A DNA stretch of 64,000 nucleotides from Isoperla grammatica. Taxonomy: Eukaryota; Arthropoda; Insecta; Plecoptera; Perlodidae. The translations under genes and the position numbers were made by a program. Under the pieces are notes generated by a model. The model searched no databases, had not been told where the DNA came from, and worked only from the letters and a program-made list of their open reading frames with translations. This document shows, one piece after another, positions 11,530 to 22,646 of this stretch. The number at the start of each line of letters is the position of its first letter. The stretch's first letter is position 1. Where the stretch lies: NCBI GenBank assembly GCA_945910005.1, contig OX246743.1:36921398-36985397 (forward strand), written 5' to 3'.

Positions 11530-13900
11530 ATTCAACAACTCAATAATTAATAACCAATATCTGTTAATCCCGGTTAAAGTTATTCCGGGGTAATACAGGC
11601 TTTACTTGATTGAAATTGATTGATATAGTTGCAGTGATCTAACTATTATCAACCTGACGACACATCCGAGTCCAACTCCAACTTATGTTCTTCTTTATAG
11701 TTTCTGACATTTGTTACAGGTCACAGTTTTCGACTTTTTGTTGGAATACTGAAAGCCCTAACCACAGGAATCGTGAGTATACTAATTAGGCTTGTTCACT
11801 ATGCTAAGACAAAATTAATACCGGCGTTACGAATGTATGAAAGAAAGCTCGGAATCTGTTAATGTTTGTTGGAACAGCGTGCATGATAGGTGCATATTCT
11901 CGTGCAGTATTCTTAGAGGTAGCTTTATAGAAAAGTTAGAAACTATGACAAAGATTTGTCTTTCTAAAACTTAAAGAAAGAAACCGACTGTCGACTGTCA
12001 TATAGACTTAAAGAAGATATTCAGTATACATGTTAACATTTAATCCTATTACTGAGCCAACCTACCGCAGAGCTGAAAACTAGCTCGCCTATCATTTACC
12101 AGATTAAAAATAACATCAATGAAATCTGTTTTGTTTTAAACGTGAGCAAGGAAATTAAATATTAACATCTCGCATCCTAGAACTGGAGTTATTTTAGAGC
12201 ATTCAGTTTTTTACAACCGTGATCATTCATAATAAAAGGTGACTTTAGTAAAAAACACTTTTGTACTATTCAAGTTCAATCGAGAAGAAAAATCAAATCT
12301 TAGTTGACACAAACTCAACGTAAATGATTAGTATCGTTCAATTGTGATAAATTAAACTTCCCACATATAAGCGAGTATCGGTGAAAATGAGTGATAGAAG
12401 TATATAGACGGACTAGAAAAATAACAAAAACAAAAGGCAATTTCTGCAGTTTTTGTATTCCTATTTCTTGTTTGATACTCTATATTGAACGGAATAGTAA
12501 ATATCAATATATTTTGAATATACTTTATTGCTAAACTGGTTTGATTGGGCTACCTTATTCTTTGCGCGCACATTCAAAAAACTAGTTTGATCTTAATAGT
12601 GTAGTTCTAACATAAATCTTTCGGTTAAATTAATGCAAATTATCTCAATTAGTTGGTCAATTTGAGCTAAACGGTTATTAAATATTAGGGTTTAGCCCTG
12701 TTAGCCTGTGTTTGATGTATTATTATTTGCAAGCCGATTAGCTTAATCAAGAGGAACCAATAAGGTTGAATCACGGTATAAGGAATGTAAACAGGAACGA
12801 AAGTCAAATTTCCGTGCTACAAAAGATGAGCGCGCAGGTCATGCCTATGTGTAGCCGAAAAGTCGATAAAGTAGTCCTACTAAAACTTGAAATCGAAACA
12901 AAAATTGAAATTAAAATTAATAGTTTTGTACGAATTGTCAATGTATGAATTTTATCAAAACCATTTAACCTTTTAATTTCTTTAGAAACCATGATAAAGA
13001 TATAACCGCATCCACCGGGAACCAATGGTGGTTTCCATTCAAAGTACCTCGACTAAAATTACATTTACCACATTGAGTCATATTTATAATTACTCTTTTC
13101 TACCACAGTTCCGTTCTGTACTAGTTTGTATAAATTTTGACATTTCCTGGTCAAATTATATTCACATCATATTAAGTCATTTTCAGAGTAAGCTCGACAA
13201 AAATATTAAAGCATGAAAATGTTATTTAAATTTAAATGTATAAATATAAACTGAAAATCAGTTCTTGGAACAGAGCTGCTAGACTATGAATACAAATTTA
13301 AATATTTTGTTTATTTCCCAACTTAACATTTGAAAACGATTTTCTCACACTGACGCAATCTATAAAAATGTCGTAAATACCACTCAATCAACAAAACGAT
13401 TGAAAAAAACGCCTATTGATCAATCAATAAATTACTGAACAATCTTCAACTAACATTAAGCAGGATCTGATAAAAACCTAATTAATTTTGAACTTAACTT
13501 GAAGCAATATTTATTTCACTTCAGCTGATAATAAAGTATGTTTTAGGAAATTGCCTTTGATTCATGGTAAGTACCGAACCCTAACATAAAAGTCAAAACA
13601 CTTGTATCAAATTTCCCGTTCAAAATAATTGATTGTTTTCACTTTAATGTTCACGGTGAAATTGATTTATATTTTGCAATTAATAGATACTTGTTTTGGA
13701 GAACGAATGGTTAAGTTATTACTTTCGAAAAGTTGATTGTACTCTCCATGCAAGCAGTGACGAGGTACAGCTTTGAAAACATAATGTCATCATCCAGAAA
13801 TGTTCAGTCTGGAAATTACACTAAAACTCTCATACAAGTTTAATAAGTGTGTGCGAAAAGTGAAAACATATAGGCATTGTGTACGGAAATGGACTTTGAA
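11530..13900. other. no recognised gene
   Basis: AT-rich sequence with short open frames, none protein-like. I see no bounded repeat. Confidence 0.5.
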
Positions 13901-13902
13901 AC

Positions 13903-13946
13903 GGGGTGGGAAGGGGGGGGGGGGGGGAGGAGGGGGAGAAGGGGGC
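13903..13946 (+). repeat. G-rich low-complexity tract
   Basis: A 15-base G run (13913-13927) continues into AGGAGGGGG-type sequence. Four or more G runs lie close together, so a G-quadruplex is possible on the plus strand. Overlapping glycine/proline-rich open frames here are composition artefacts. Confidence 0.9.
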
Positions 13947-13949
13947 GTG

Positions 13950-15840
13950 CTATATCTCTCTCTCCAATGGATGAAAAAAAAATTAATCGACTGATACAAA
14001 TATGTGTTTCATTCATAGACAAATACAACGTCCAACAATCGGTTAAAATAGTGTTAGAAATCCAAAACATTCTTTGAGGAGGTAACCAAGAGGCTTACCC
14101 AGAAACTCAGACCCCCCCCCTGGAAAATAACCTGGGGATGTCAATTGTTTACGGACCAGACCTTGCTGCAATAATAATTTCACTTGTTATCGAAATACAG
14201 CCAGAAAACAATGTTGCAAACATTATCATGTGTCTTGCCTCATCTGTACCAATGCATTATGAGTTGCGATTTGGGCGTACATGAACAAACGTGTTTTAGA
14301 CGTCAGGACCCATTAGTAATTACGGCAGTGGAGGAGGTGATATTGCACAGCGGGAAAAGTGATCTGTCTGAGAGTAACTGCATGAACAGACTTGAATAAT
14401 AAAGCATGTGGCCAAGGCTGGGTTCTTATCAACCAACATACAAGTCGTACAAGTTCAATCTCACCTTTAAGTGTTCTCATTAACCATGTGCGGACTGTAT
14501 AATTGGACGCGGGGTTATTCCTGCGTTTAATGTAGGAGGTACAAATTTCTAATCTCGGTTTGACAGACAGATTTGGCTTTGAATCGAACAATAACTAACA
14601 ACATATTCTTGGCGTCCATGTAAATACTCAAACTCTTCAAACACTTTTTTTTTTAAACCTAACGCATATATAACAAAAGGTTTAGTGGCCCACACTCCAC
14701 TATTATAAAAAGGAAGTAAGTGAGTATTGACAAAAAATACAATTTATTTCATTTTTTTAAAATATATTTCTATATATTTAGAGTTGTTTGTACCGAATTT
14801 CCTCTTCGTTCAAACTAACCTTTTTTTATACAAGTAAACCAAATCACGGTCTTATACACAGTATTGCTTCACTAGTATCGAATTTGTTTGTATAATATAT
14901 ATAGCCATCATTTATTATTTTAGCGAGTGGACATTTTTTCATTTCTTAAATATTGTTCTACGTGTGTATTGAAGATGCAACGGAAATTCGAAGGTGGATG
15001 GTACGTTACGTATCAAAATATGATATATATATATATATATATATTTCAAATTTAATTTCTTCTTTAATTTCTGGATTTCACACACACATATATATATATA
15101 CCATATACATAATATAAATAATTAACCAACTAAGCGTTTGAATAGAAGTTAGTTCAGTCGCAGAGGTTTATTATTATTATATTTATCACATAAATATATA
15201 TTATTATTTATTATTTATTTATATATTTATTAATTTATATTTATTTTCGATATTTCAATGTATAAAGAAACAATGTTGATATCCACTTGCAAAAGGTCAA
15301 CAACCGCTCCTAGACAGACCAGAACGCAATGCACAAGTGTTTATGCAAAGAACTACCACTGATGATTGTGGTGCCGTGAAGACGGTGATGCACTCATCTC
15401 TAACTCTGTAAGAAATAAATTATAGCTAAATACAAAATAAACAAAATAATGTCCAAGCCGCATGGACAAAAATAAGTCATTGTTGACATAACTGTGATCT
15501 CACATCCGAACAATTCAGCTGCCGAATTAGCGTTCATAAAGTATGATATAAGTGGGCAGTGGCTGGAGGGAGACAATAAGAGTGCAGTGTACATCTCACG
15601 ACCTGTACATTGTGCTTTCATTCATTCATTGTGTCCTTGGCCGTGGCTTCACTCCCACTCACTCCCACTCTCAGTGCTTAGATGTTGAATGAAATCGAGT
15701 ACTATAGTCTCATGACAACGACCTCAGATGCTTATCTATCGCTCCTTTCATACGCGCTGTTTCACGAAACTTAACAGATTCATTCAGTGGCGACAGCAGG
15801 AATATATATTTGATTTTTTTTTTATATAAGAGAAGAAGTG
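13950..15840. other. no recognised gene; AT microsatellite
   Basis: A C run lies at 14112-14120 and an (AT)n run at about 15023-15045. A 92-codon minus-strand frame at 14313-14591 looks mildly protein-like, but I could not assign it or find a partner exon. Confidence 0.45.
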
Positions 15841-15847
15841 ATAGCAA

Positions 15848-16260
15848 TGGACGTGGAAAGAAGAAATGCAACTTGGGAAGAGGTCAATCAGGAACGATGG
15901 TGGTGAAATAGAAAAGTATGGACAGAATTTGTAGAAAGAGCAGAGGAAGAAGAAAGTGAAGAGGAGGAGCCGGAGGAAGTTAACATGAGGGAAGCGTCAG
16001 GCATGGCCAGCCGGCTTCGATGTACCTAGGGGCCAGAATATGATGGGATTAATTTCCTATCCCCTACCCGACTTCATTGTTGGACACAGGGAGCAGATAT
16101 ATACAAAAAAATATAGTACAGTAGTTCGTTTTGTTATTGTTGTTATTGTTATTTATTATTTCATTATTATTAATTGTTTGCATAGTTTGTTTTATTTAAA
16201 GTCCTCCATTGTAAATCAGTTTCTATAACTGAATAGGACAGACATTAAATAAATAAATAA
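15848..16260 (+). pseudogene. 3' end of a decayed LINE (ORF2 C-terminus and tail)
   Basis: The frame from 15848 reads MDVERRNATWEEV, then NQERWW, a stop, and NRKVWTEFVERAEEEESEE. The pattern of W-E-E-V followed by N-R-K-V-W resembles the extreme C-terminus of many LINE ORF2 proteins. An in-frame stop interrupts it. The 3' end, GTAAATCAGTTT followed by (AAATA)n, recurs at 29270-29339, which supports one LINE family. No catalytic motif survives. Confidence 0.5.
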
Positions 16261-16276
16261 AAATAAGAAAAATTTC

Positions 16277-16298
16277 GGGGGGGGGGGGGGGGGGGGGG
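16277..16298 (+). repeat. 22-base poly-G
   Basis: Twenty-two consecutive G residues. Such runs are error-prone in sequencing, so the exact length is uncertain. Confidence 0.95.
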
Positions 16299-16439
16299 AT
16301 GCAGAAGAAGATAAATCCACAAAACGAAGTCTTCCACCTGAAACATTCTGAAACATTGGAGGGTAGGTGATTTTTTTTTAAATACATATATTTTTCACAT
16401 GGATTTATTAGTGTTTTAGAAGGATGTTAGGTGGTTTGC

Positions 16440-17560
16440 TGAAAATGATAATTTAACCAGATTTTTAAGAAAAACTTGAATTTATTGTGCACTGATAGTA
16501 TAAATTACTTAATTTGACGTAATTATCTCACAATCTGTGGTATGTCACGCAGGTATGTTCATATATCCTTAAAGAAGTTGTATTTTGTGATGATGTGTGA
16601 CCAGATTTTTAAGAAAAACTTGAATTTATTGTGCATTGATAGTATAAATTTGACTTTATTTGCCGTAATTATCTCAAAATCTGTGGTATATGTCACACAC
16701 GTATGTTCATATATGCTTAAAATAGGTGTATTTGTGATTAATTAAAAGGAATCTAATTCAATGAATATACTCAGATTATGTTACAAATCGCTACTATGTG
16801 TGACATTACGTAATTTCCGAATGACAGCCCCTGAAACTTACGTTATTATTTTAAAATCTGTGGTATGTCACGCAGGTTTGTTTATACACCCTATAAGTAA
16901 ATGTAATTTATATTAATTAAAAGGAATCAAATTAAATGAACATACTCAGGTTCTCTTACAAGTTGATACTTTGTTTGAATTTACGTAATTTCTGAATGAC
17001 AGCCCCTGAAACTTATGTTATTATCTTAAAATCTGTGGTATGTAACGCAGGTTTTTTCATATATCCTTAATGAAGGTGTGTTTGTGATTAATTAGAAGGA
17101 ATCAAATTCAATGAGCATACTAAGGTTGGAATTCATAGTCGGCCCCTACACCTAGGGGCGCCCATTGTTACCAAGGTGACAATTGTTTGCATGTTATTTC
17201 ACATAAACAAAACAAATCCATAGCAACAATGGGTGCCCCTAGGTGTAGGGGCCGACTATGAATTCCAACCTAAGATTCTGTTACAAATCGCCACTATGTG
17301 TGACATTACGTTATTTCCGAATGACAGCCCCTGAAACTTACATTATTATCTTAAAATCTGTGGTATGTCACGCAGGTATGTTCATATATACTTAAAGAAG
17401 ATGTATTTGAGATTAATTGGAAGGAATCAAATTAAATAAATATATTTAGGTCCTTATAGAAATCGATACTTTGTTTGAAATTACGTAATTTCCGAATGAC
17501 AGCCCCTTAAACTTACGTTACTATATTAAAATCTGTGGTATGTCACGCAGGTATGTTCAG
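16440..17560 (+). repeat. tandem array of 141- and ~177-bp units
   Basis: The marker TCTGTGGTATGTCAC or a close variant recurs near 16534, 16679, 16857, 17034, 17357 and 17530. The first units are about 141 bp. Later units gain GAATGACAGCCCCTGAAACTTA and reach about 177 bp. One interval is about 322 bp because a 147-bp MITE plus its target duplication is inserted in it. No coding frame is maintained between units. Confidence 0.9.
17124..17270. mobile_element. MITE H1, near-perfect inverted repeat, TAA target duplication
   Basis: The element opens with GGTTGGAATTCATAGTCGG, and the reverse complement of its right end starts the same way. Complementarity runs for roughly 45 bp with few mismatches. 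TAA flanks both sides (17121-17123 and 17271-17273). Neighbouring tandem units give the uninterrupted site. A GG start with a 3-bp TWA duplication is typical of PIF/Harbinger elements. No protein is encoded. A worn copy is at 37022-37164. Confidence 0.93.
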
Positions 17561-17717
17561 TCATTAAGGCTTCGTGTGACGTACAAATCAGTGCATATTA
17601 TGAAGAACAGGGAATTTACATTTATTAAGTGTTGAGTCGTAAAATAGGTCTCAAGACACTTTCAGAATCCAATACATTTTTAGTTTACCCATGTGAGTAC
17701 AGAACAAGACAAATAGT

Positions 17718-18130
17718 AGTAATTATTTTTTGGAGGATTCCCTGCTGTACGGTGAACACCAGCTTAACCTCATTGGGCAAATGAGGTTAAGGACCGGACT
17801 TACAATCTCCTAATAGGAAAGTTATTTGTAGCAATTAAACTATTTGGAGGATTTCAAGAGTTTTGATTGGTCGTTGCCATGGAGACAACAAGCTGTTCGA
17901 CGAATAAGTAGTTATTGGAACATTGTAAGACTGGACCTAAGAATAACTAGGCATATTAGAGTATTTAGATAGTGCAGAAGGAATGTACAAAGGCGATTTA
18001 CATATCAAATTACGCATTATGACTGAGGAAAACGTTGAGGAAAGCCTTCATTGAGGATATCCGGTGGCCGGCATCGAACTGGTGACCTGCCGAATTTGAA
18101 CCCCGCGTTTTACCGCTGAGCCTTACCACC
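17718..18130 (-). mobile_element. tRNA-derived SINE (family A), split by a MITE
   Basis: On the minus strand the head at 18130 downward contains GGCTCAGCGGTAAAACGCG (A box) and CAGTTCGATGCCGGCCACCG (B box). The body words ACTGAGGAAAACG, CTAGGCATATTAGAG and GGTGAACACCAGCTT align in order with the copies at 42556-43220. The order is complete only when 17791-17937 is removed, so that segment is a later insertion. Confidence 0.85.
17791..17937. mobile_element. MITE H2 inserted in a SINE, TAA target duplication
   Basis: The left end GGACCGGACTTACAAT is the inverse of the right end ATTGTAAGACTGGACC. TAA lies at 17788-17790 and 17938-17940. The 147-bp non-coding element has a second copy at 26822-26968 and a partial relative at about 51515-51735. 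End structure and target size suggest PIF/Harbinger. Confidence 0.88.
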
Positions 18131-18900
18131 TTACCTTATCGGTAAGATAAATTTATTTCTATCGGAACAGTTGGCAACAAGTTCAAAGCTACAATATTAA
18201 TATCACAAAACCTACTTACATTACTATTAGGGCTTATTTTGGGCGGCGGGTCAACTTTGGGTCAGGGCCATTGCCCGAGTACAATCCATCTAGTTGAATA
18301 TTTTGGTTGCGCCCATCGCTATTCAGAAAATACCGGATTATTTACACAATGTATACATCCGCAACAGTGATGTTAGAGTGGCTCATGTTTAAGTCGCAGT
18401 TTATCCAGTTTAAATTTACGATGTCGAACATTGACCGTTCAGGAGAAAAAGAGACGTTTATTTCGTACATTTTTCTATGCAGTATGTGTGCCCTTGTCCC
18501 AGTTATGCAACTAAAACTTTTATAAAGAAGAATGTGTGTACCGTACTTAAAACCTGATATTTGGATTAAAATACTCATATTTGTTTTAGAAAATAGGTAA
18601 ATTATTTAATAGTAAAGACTACCGCAATATTACATGCGAAATTACCTTTCTAATCATGTTTAGGTAATCATACACACACCACATCGAAAAAGTGAAAATC
18701 GAAATCATTTTGGGTTCAAAATTAGCGAATACTGTCTTTTCTTCTATTCTACAGAACGCATAGTTCATATTTTCCTGGATACAAGACACATTTGAAGAAG
18801 GTACCAAAATGATTGAGATATGATTGAATCACGAGAATTTTGCGCTGTATAAAAAAACTACGGGTTTTCTGATGTTTTTTCCACTCGAGTTGTCACAGAG
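18131..18900. other. no recognised gene
   Basis: Unassigned AT-rich sequence. Opposed open frames at 18307-18525 and 18342-18578 overlap each other and match nothing I know. Confidence 0.5.
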
Positions 18901-19305
18901 TGAAGTATGGGTGCACTTGCTGCTCGACGTTCCATCACTCTACAGCTTAAGGGGCCACTTCCCACTGCTTTAAGGGTAACCGTTGCTAACTGCAAGATCC
19001 TGCCCAGGGACTGCCACCTTATCGTGGTGGGCAGGTTTGCGTGCTTTGTTGATCCTGAGAGCTATGCCGGCGGAAGCGTATGCTTCTGGTGGGGCCACTC
19101 TAGCCGGACAGGTCGAGGAGGAGAAGTCAGACGAAGTGCAGTCCACACCCCAATCCGCTTTCCTCCCCTTTCCCTTTTCCTCACGCGCCCTCCTACTTGC
19201 TCCTTTCCTCCAAAGAGCCCCCAATTTCATCTGCATTATCACCCACTCATCGTCTTGATTAGCCAAGTTGAAAAATATAAGACGTTAAGCCCAAATAACA
19301 ATTAA
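18900..19305 (+). mobile_element. retroelement fragment ending in the shared CACTCATCGTC tail
   Basis: A GC-richer block contains GTGGTGGGCAGG and a proline/serine-coding pyrimidine stretch. It ends with CACCCACTCATCGTCTTGAT, then ATAAGACGTTAAGCCC and an AATCAATCAA tail. The same tail ends the elements at 43340-43605 and, on the minus strand, 19500-19690. Overlapping frames of about 90-130 codons occur on both strands and are probably spurious. Confidence 0.6.
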
Positions 19306-19499
19306 TCAATCAACTACAAGATTTAACATAACCCTTATTTGCTCTACACAGCTTGCCACATCTGAATCAATAAGCATACAAGCCAAAGCGACATAAATTA
19401 AAAATATGACACGTTGTACAAGCTAATAAAAGTATAGCCACTGATTAAAGGCACAGGTGGTTACAATACTTATATTATCTTATCAAATAATACAATGAC

Positions 19500-19690
19500 A
19501 AAGATGATGATGATGATAATGATATTTTGGGGAATTACGTCCCATATTTTTGCAACGAGACTAATTGTGACGATGAGTGGGTGATTATGAGGATGTAAAA
19601 ACGCCACATGACATCCATGCCCAAGCCAGGATTCGAACCTGGAACGCAGAGACCACGGTTTACTAAACCAACGCCTAATTGACCTCGGTG
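19500..19690 (-). mobile_element. tRNA-derived SINE (family B) with shared tail
   Basis: On the minus strand the head at 19690 downward shows a tRNA-like T arm: CCAGG, then TTCGAAT, then CCTGG. An A-box-like TAGGCGTTGGTTTAG lies upstream. The body ends CACCCACTCATCGTCACAAT, then ATATGGGACGTAATTCCCC and an (ATC)n tail. The acceptor stem does not pair, so this is a SINE rather than a tRNA gene. Confidence 0.75.
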
Positions 19691-21717
19691 GAATGACAAA
19701 GAAAAAACAATGTGTTAATCTATAACTGACTTTTTTTTACACACAACCAATTCAATTAAGAATTTTTAGCGGTAATGGATAAATTAAGAACGATACATGT
19801 AAAGAAAAAAAAAAAACTGTTCCCACATGTTTACGAGCGTATTTGCACTTCCTTCAGCATAATTTAATGTGTTCAAGCCCACATAATAAAACTTACAGAT
19901 GTTTTTATGTCTGCAAGTCATTTTGTAGATGTAAAACTTTCTAAGTCTTAATTTTTCGAGATCTTATTCTACAAGAAGAGGTTTATTCGACCATCAACCA
20001 ATCACGCAGCACATTACATAAAGATATCGTACAGTGCGATTAAAACTCAGGGTTACAAACAAAATAAATTTAAAACTCACATTAATTCTGACAACTTTGT
20101 AGCGTTAAATGAAAACTAGTCCACAAATAGAAAATGTATGTGTTCTTTTTCCGCACTTAGCGGCAACAAGTTGAGCGTTGTGAGGTCATGGTTGGGTGGG
20201 TAGGAAGGAACGTTTAAAAGAATGCATCGAACTTTTTGCATGAAAATTACAAGTTTTTATGAAATTTACAAAAAAAAAATTTGAACCAAAAAAATAATTT
20301 CTATTGTTTCGTTTCCAGACAATATTTCAAAATTTGTAATCCATTTTTCAGCTCTTGCGAAACAACAATGGCGTTTTAATGACTTTTTCAGTTTAAAACA
20401 GGATTTGCTTGAGATTTCAATATTAAAAGTGTTAAATACAAATATAGATTGCAGAGCCAGATAATTTAAGGTTTGTTGTTCATATCTTTGTACCGATAAT
20501 GAAACAATATTATATTGTCAGATTTGGGATCATGCGGTGCTGATAAACTTAAACATAAAATCTAAAATATTTTACTTTGTGTCAAATTACACAATTTCAG
20601 ATATTCTTGAATTGGTCTCATTTTAAACAAACGCAATTTATTTTATATATTATGTTTGAAGATTATCCTTAGAACTTAACAATATTTATCAGCTGATAAT
20701 CTAAAAAAATCAAGCTAAATATCATGACAAAAATATGAACAACGACAACGCTTTTCGAGGTATGAGACTGTGTTGAACAGTTGAATATTCAAATTGACCA
20801 CATGTTTTTCCCGCGTCAAATTTAGCGTTGCTCTATGACGTCACCGGCTTCAAGCGTTATGAATGAATGAATTAACTGTCACGTGTCAACACGCCTAGCG
20901 TGAGTTGTCTGACAGATTCTATTAGGGCGTCTGCCCATAAAACCATTGCGGGGAATTATTTACCAATATGTGTCGTGCTGTAACATTTGTCACCATAATA
21001 TGAGATCATTTGGCTTAGTCATGACTCATGAGGTATAGTTACACGCTCGGAAACTGGAGTGTTGCCAAGAAGCTACGTATCAAGCATCAAGGCTTATAGA
21101 GATGATATGGTTGGGCGATCATAATGGTATAACAACGAAATTGTAGAAATAATAAGTTGCGGTTAATATATACGTTTTATAATGTTGTGCCAGTAGAAAT
21201 TAAACAAATAAATAGTTTGGGACGTTTTAAAAGTTGTCAGAACTGTGCTTTCGGAAAATGGGTTTTATTTCATTGACGAGTACCACATATTTTACAAGGG
21301 TACAGAAGGTAGTTAAATTGACAAAGTGTAGTGATGTATGAACGAACGTGTACGTATTGTTAAGTGTATGCACTTTTGTAAATATATTAATAATTTGACG
21401 TGTTCTACACAATTTGTACAAATTTGTAATGGAAACTTAATAAATGAATATGAAATATGAATACCCACCGTCTAAAATTATATTCATTAGTTTGAGTCGT
21501 GAATATTGGTAGAAAAATAACAGTTATGAGGTCGATTTTCATGGATGTTATGTACGGTTATTATCATTTTATCTTCAGATGTATACGTAATTTTATGTTT
21601 AAATTTTAATTAAATTTAATTATTTATTTACTACATTTATCTTTTATTTGAATGTATTTAAATTTAAAAGTCACAATTTATTTTGTTTTATTTAGCAAGC
21701 TGAATCGTGATGATACT
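19691..21717. other. no recognised gene
   Basis: AT-rich. The 20820-20960 segment is GC-richer and includes TGACGTCA, but no exon or repeat end is definable. A LINE-like AATAAATGAATATGAAA tail occurs near 21440, without a body. Confidence 0.45.
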
Positions 21718-21909
21718 AAAGACCCAACCACAATTGACGGTACCGTGATTATAATCGGGATCGCAATTGTAGAAATATGATTTACTATAATAATCCATTA
21801 CGACGTTACGATTTTGTTATGAACAGCGCCATAAGAACCAAGTAAGTTAAGTCTTTCTCGATTTCCGGATTACGATTACAATCACGATGCCGACAGTTGT
21901 GGTTGAGCC
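21718..21909. mobile_element. MITE H4, copy 1
   Basis: Left CCCAACCACAATTG is inverted at the right end as CAGTTGTGGTTGAG. The ~190-bp body aligns throughout with 34321-34512, sharing for example AATCGGGATCG, GCCATAAGAACCA and GATTTCCGG. TAA and TAG trinucleotides flank it, matching a worn 3-bp target duplication. Non-coding. Confidence 0.85.
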
Positions 21910-22381
21910 TTAGTTCCTACGACAAGCTAGAAATTATAAGGAAGCCATGCAGCAATGAAAGTGTCGTCAAAATCGGTCAAGTGTTTCTTTTTTTTTTTGA
22001 TAATCTTTCACTAACCTTCAATTTTTGTTTTCATAATAGTATAGAACAGAAGTATATTCTTGACGTTTCTCTGCCCATGTTCAATAAACGTCTATTTTCC
22101 TCATCCCAGAAGACGAAACAACCCGGATGAACCGATCATATAGTCCGTGATACGAATATAGATGTGATGATTCGGTGAATAATGTTAACTACTCAGGCAA
22201 CAAATATTAATGGAGAGCCGACCTGTAAAGAAGGGTGTGGATCATTTACATCCAAGGAGTTATGAGTAAACCTGATGCATTTCTAACGTGACACCATTAC
22301 CTTGACTTCATAACGATATGGTAATTGAAAAAGTGCATAAATGCATCTAGGTATGCACGAAATATAGTCGCATGCACGAAA

Positions 22382-22646
22382 GTGGGGTTTTTGATACCCA
22401 TTTATTTTTACATTTAAATAAATCAAAATCAATCAAATACATTTGTATTTACTGTATATAATCTATACCCTCTCAGTAACAAGAACTGATTTGTGTGGGC
22501 TACTGTGGGCTAAGTGGGGTATTTGATACCCATTTATTTTTACATTTAAATAAATCAAAATCAATCAAATACATTTTTATTTAGTATTTACTGTACCTAT
22601 ATAATCTATACCCTCTCAGTAACAAGAACTGATTTGTGTGGGCTAC
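22382..22646 (+). repeat. tandem duplication of a ~125-bp unit
   Basis: Unit 1 (22382-22503) and unit 2 (22514-22646) are nearly identical, from GTGGGG through TGATACCCATTTATTTTTAC to GATTTGTGTGGGCTAC. Unit 2 has small insertions near TTTAGTATTTAC and CCTATATAATC. The low divergence implies a recent duplication. Confidence 0.92.

Noticed and set aside
14313..14591. 92-codon minus-strand frame containing RRNNPASNYTVRTWLMRTLK followed by a GTGAGA donor-like site
   Set aside because: Mildly protein-like, but no acceptor, partner exon or family match could be found.
19620..19690. Possible tRNA gene on the minus strand with a good T arm
   Set aside because: The acceptor stem does not pair and a SINE body with the shared tail follows; a tRNA-derived SINE explains it better.
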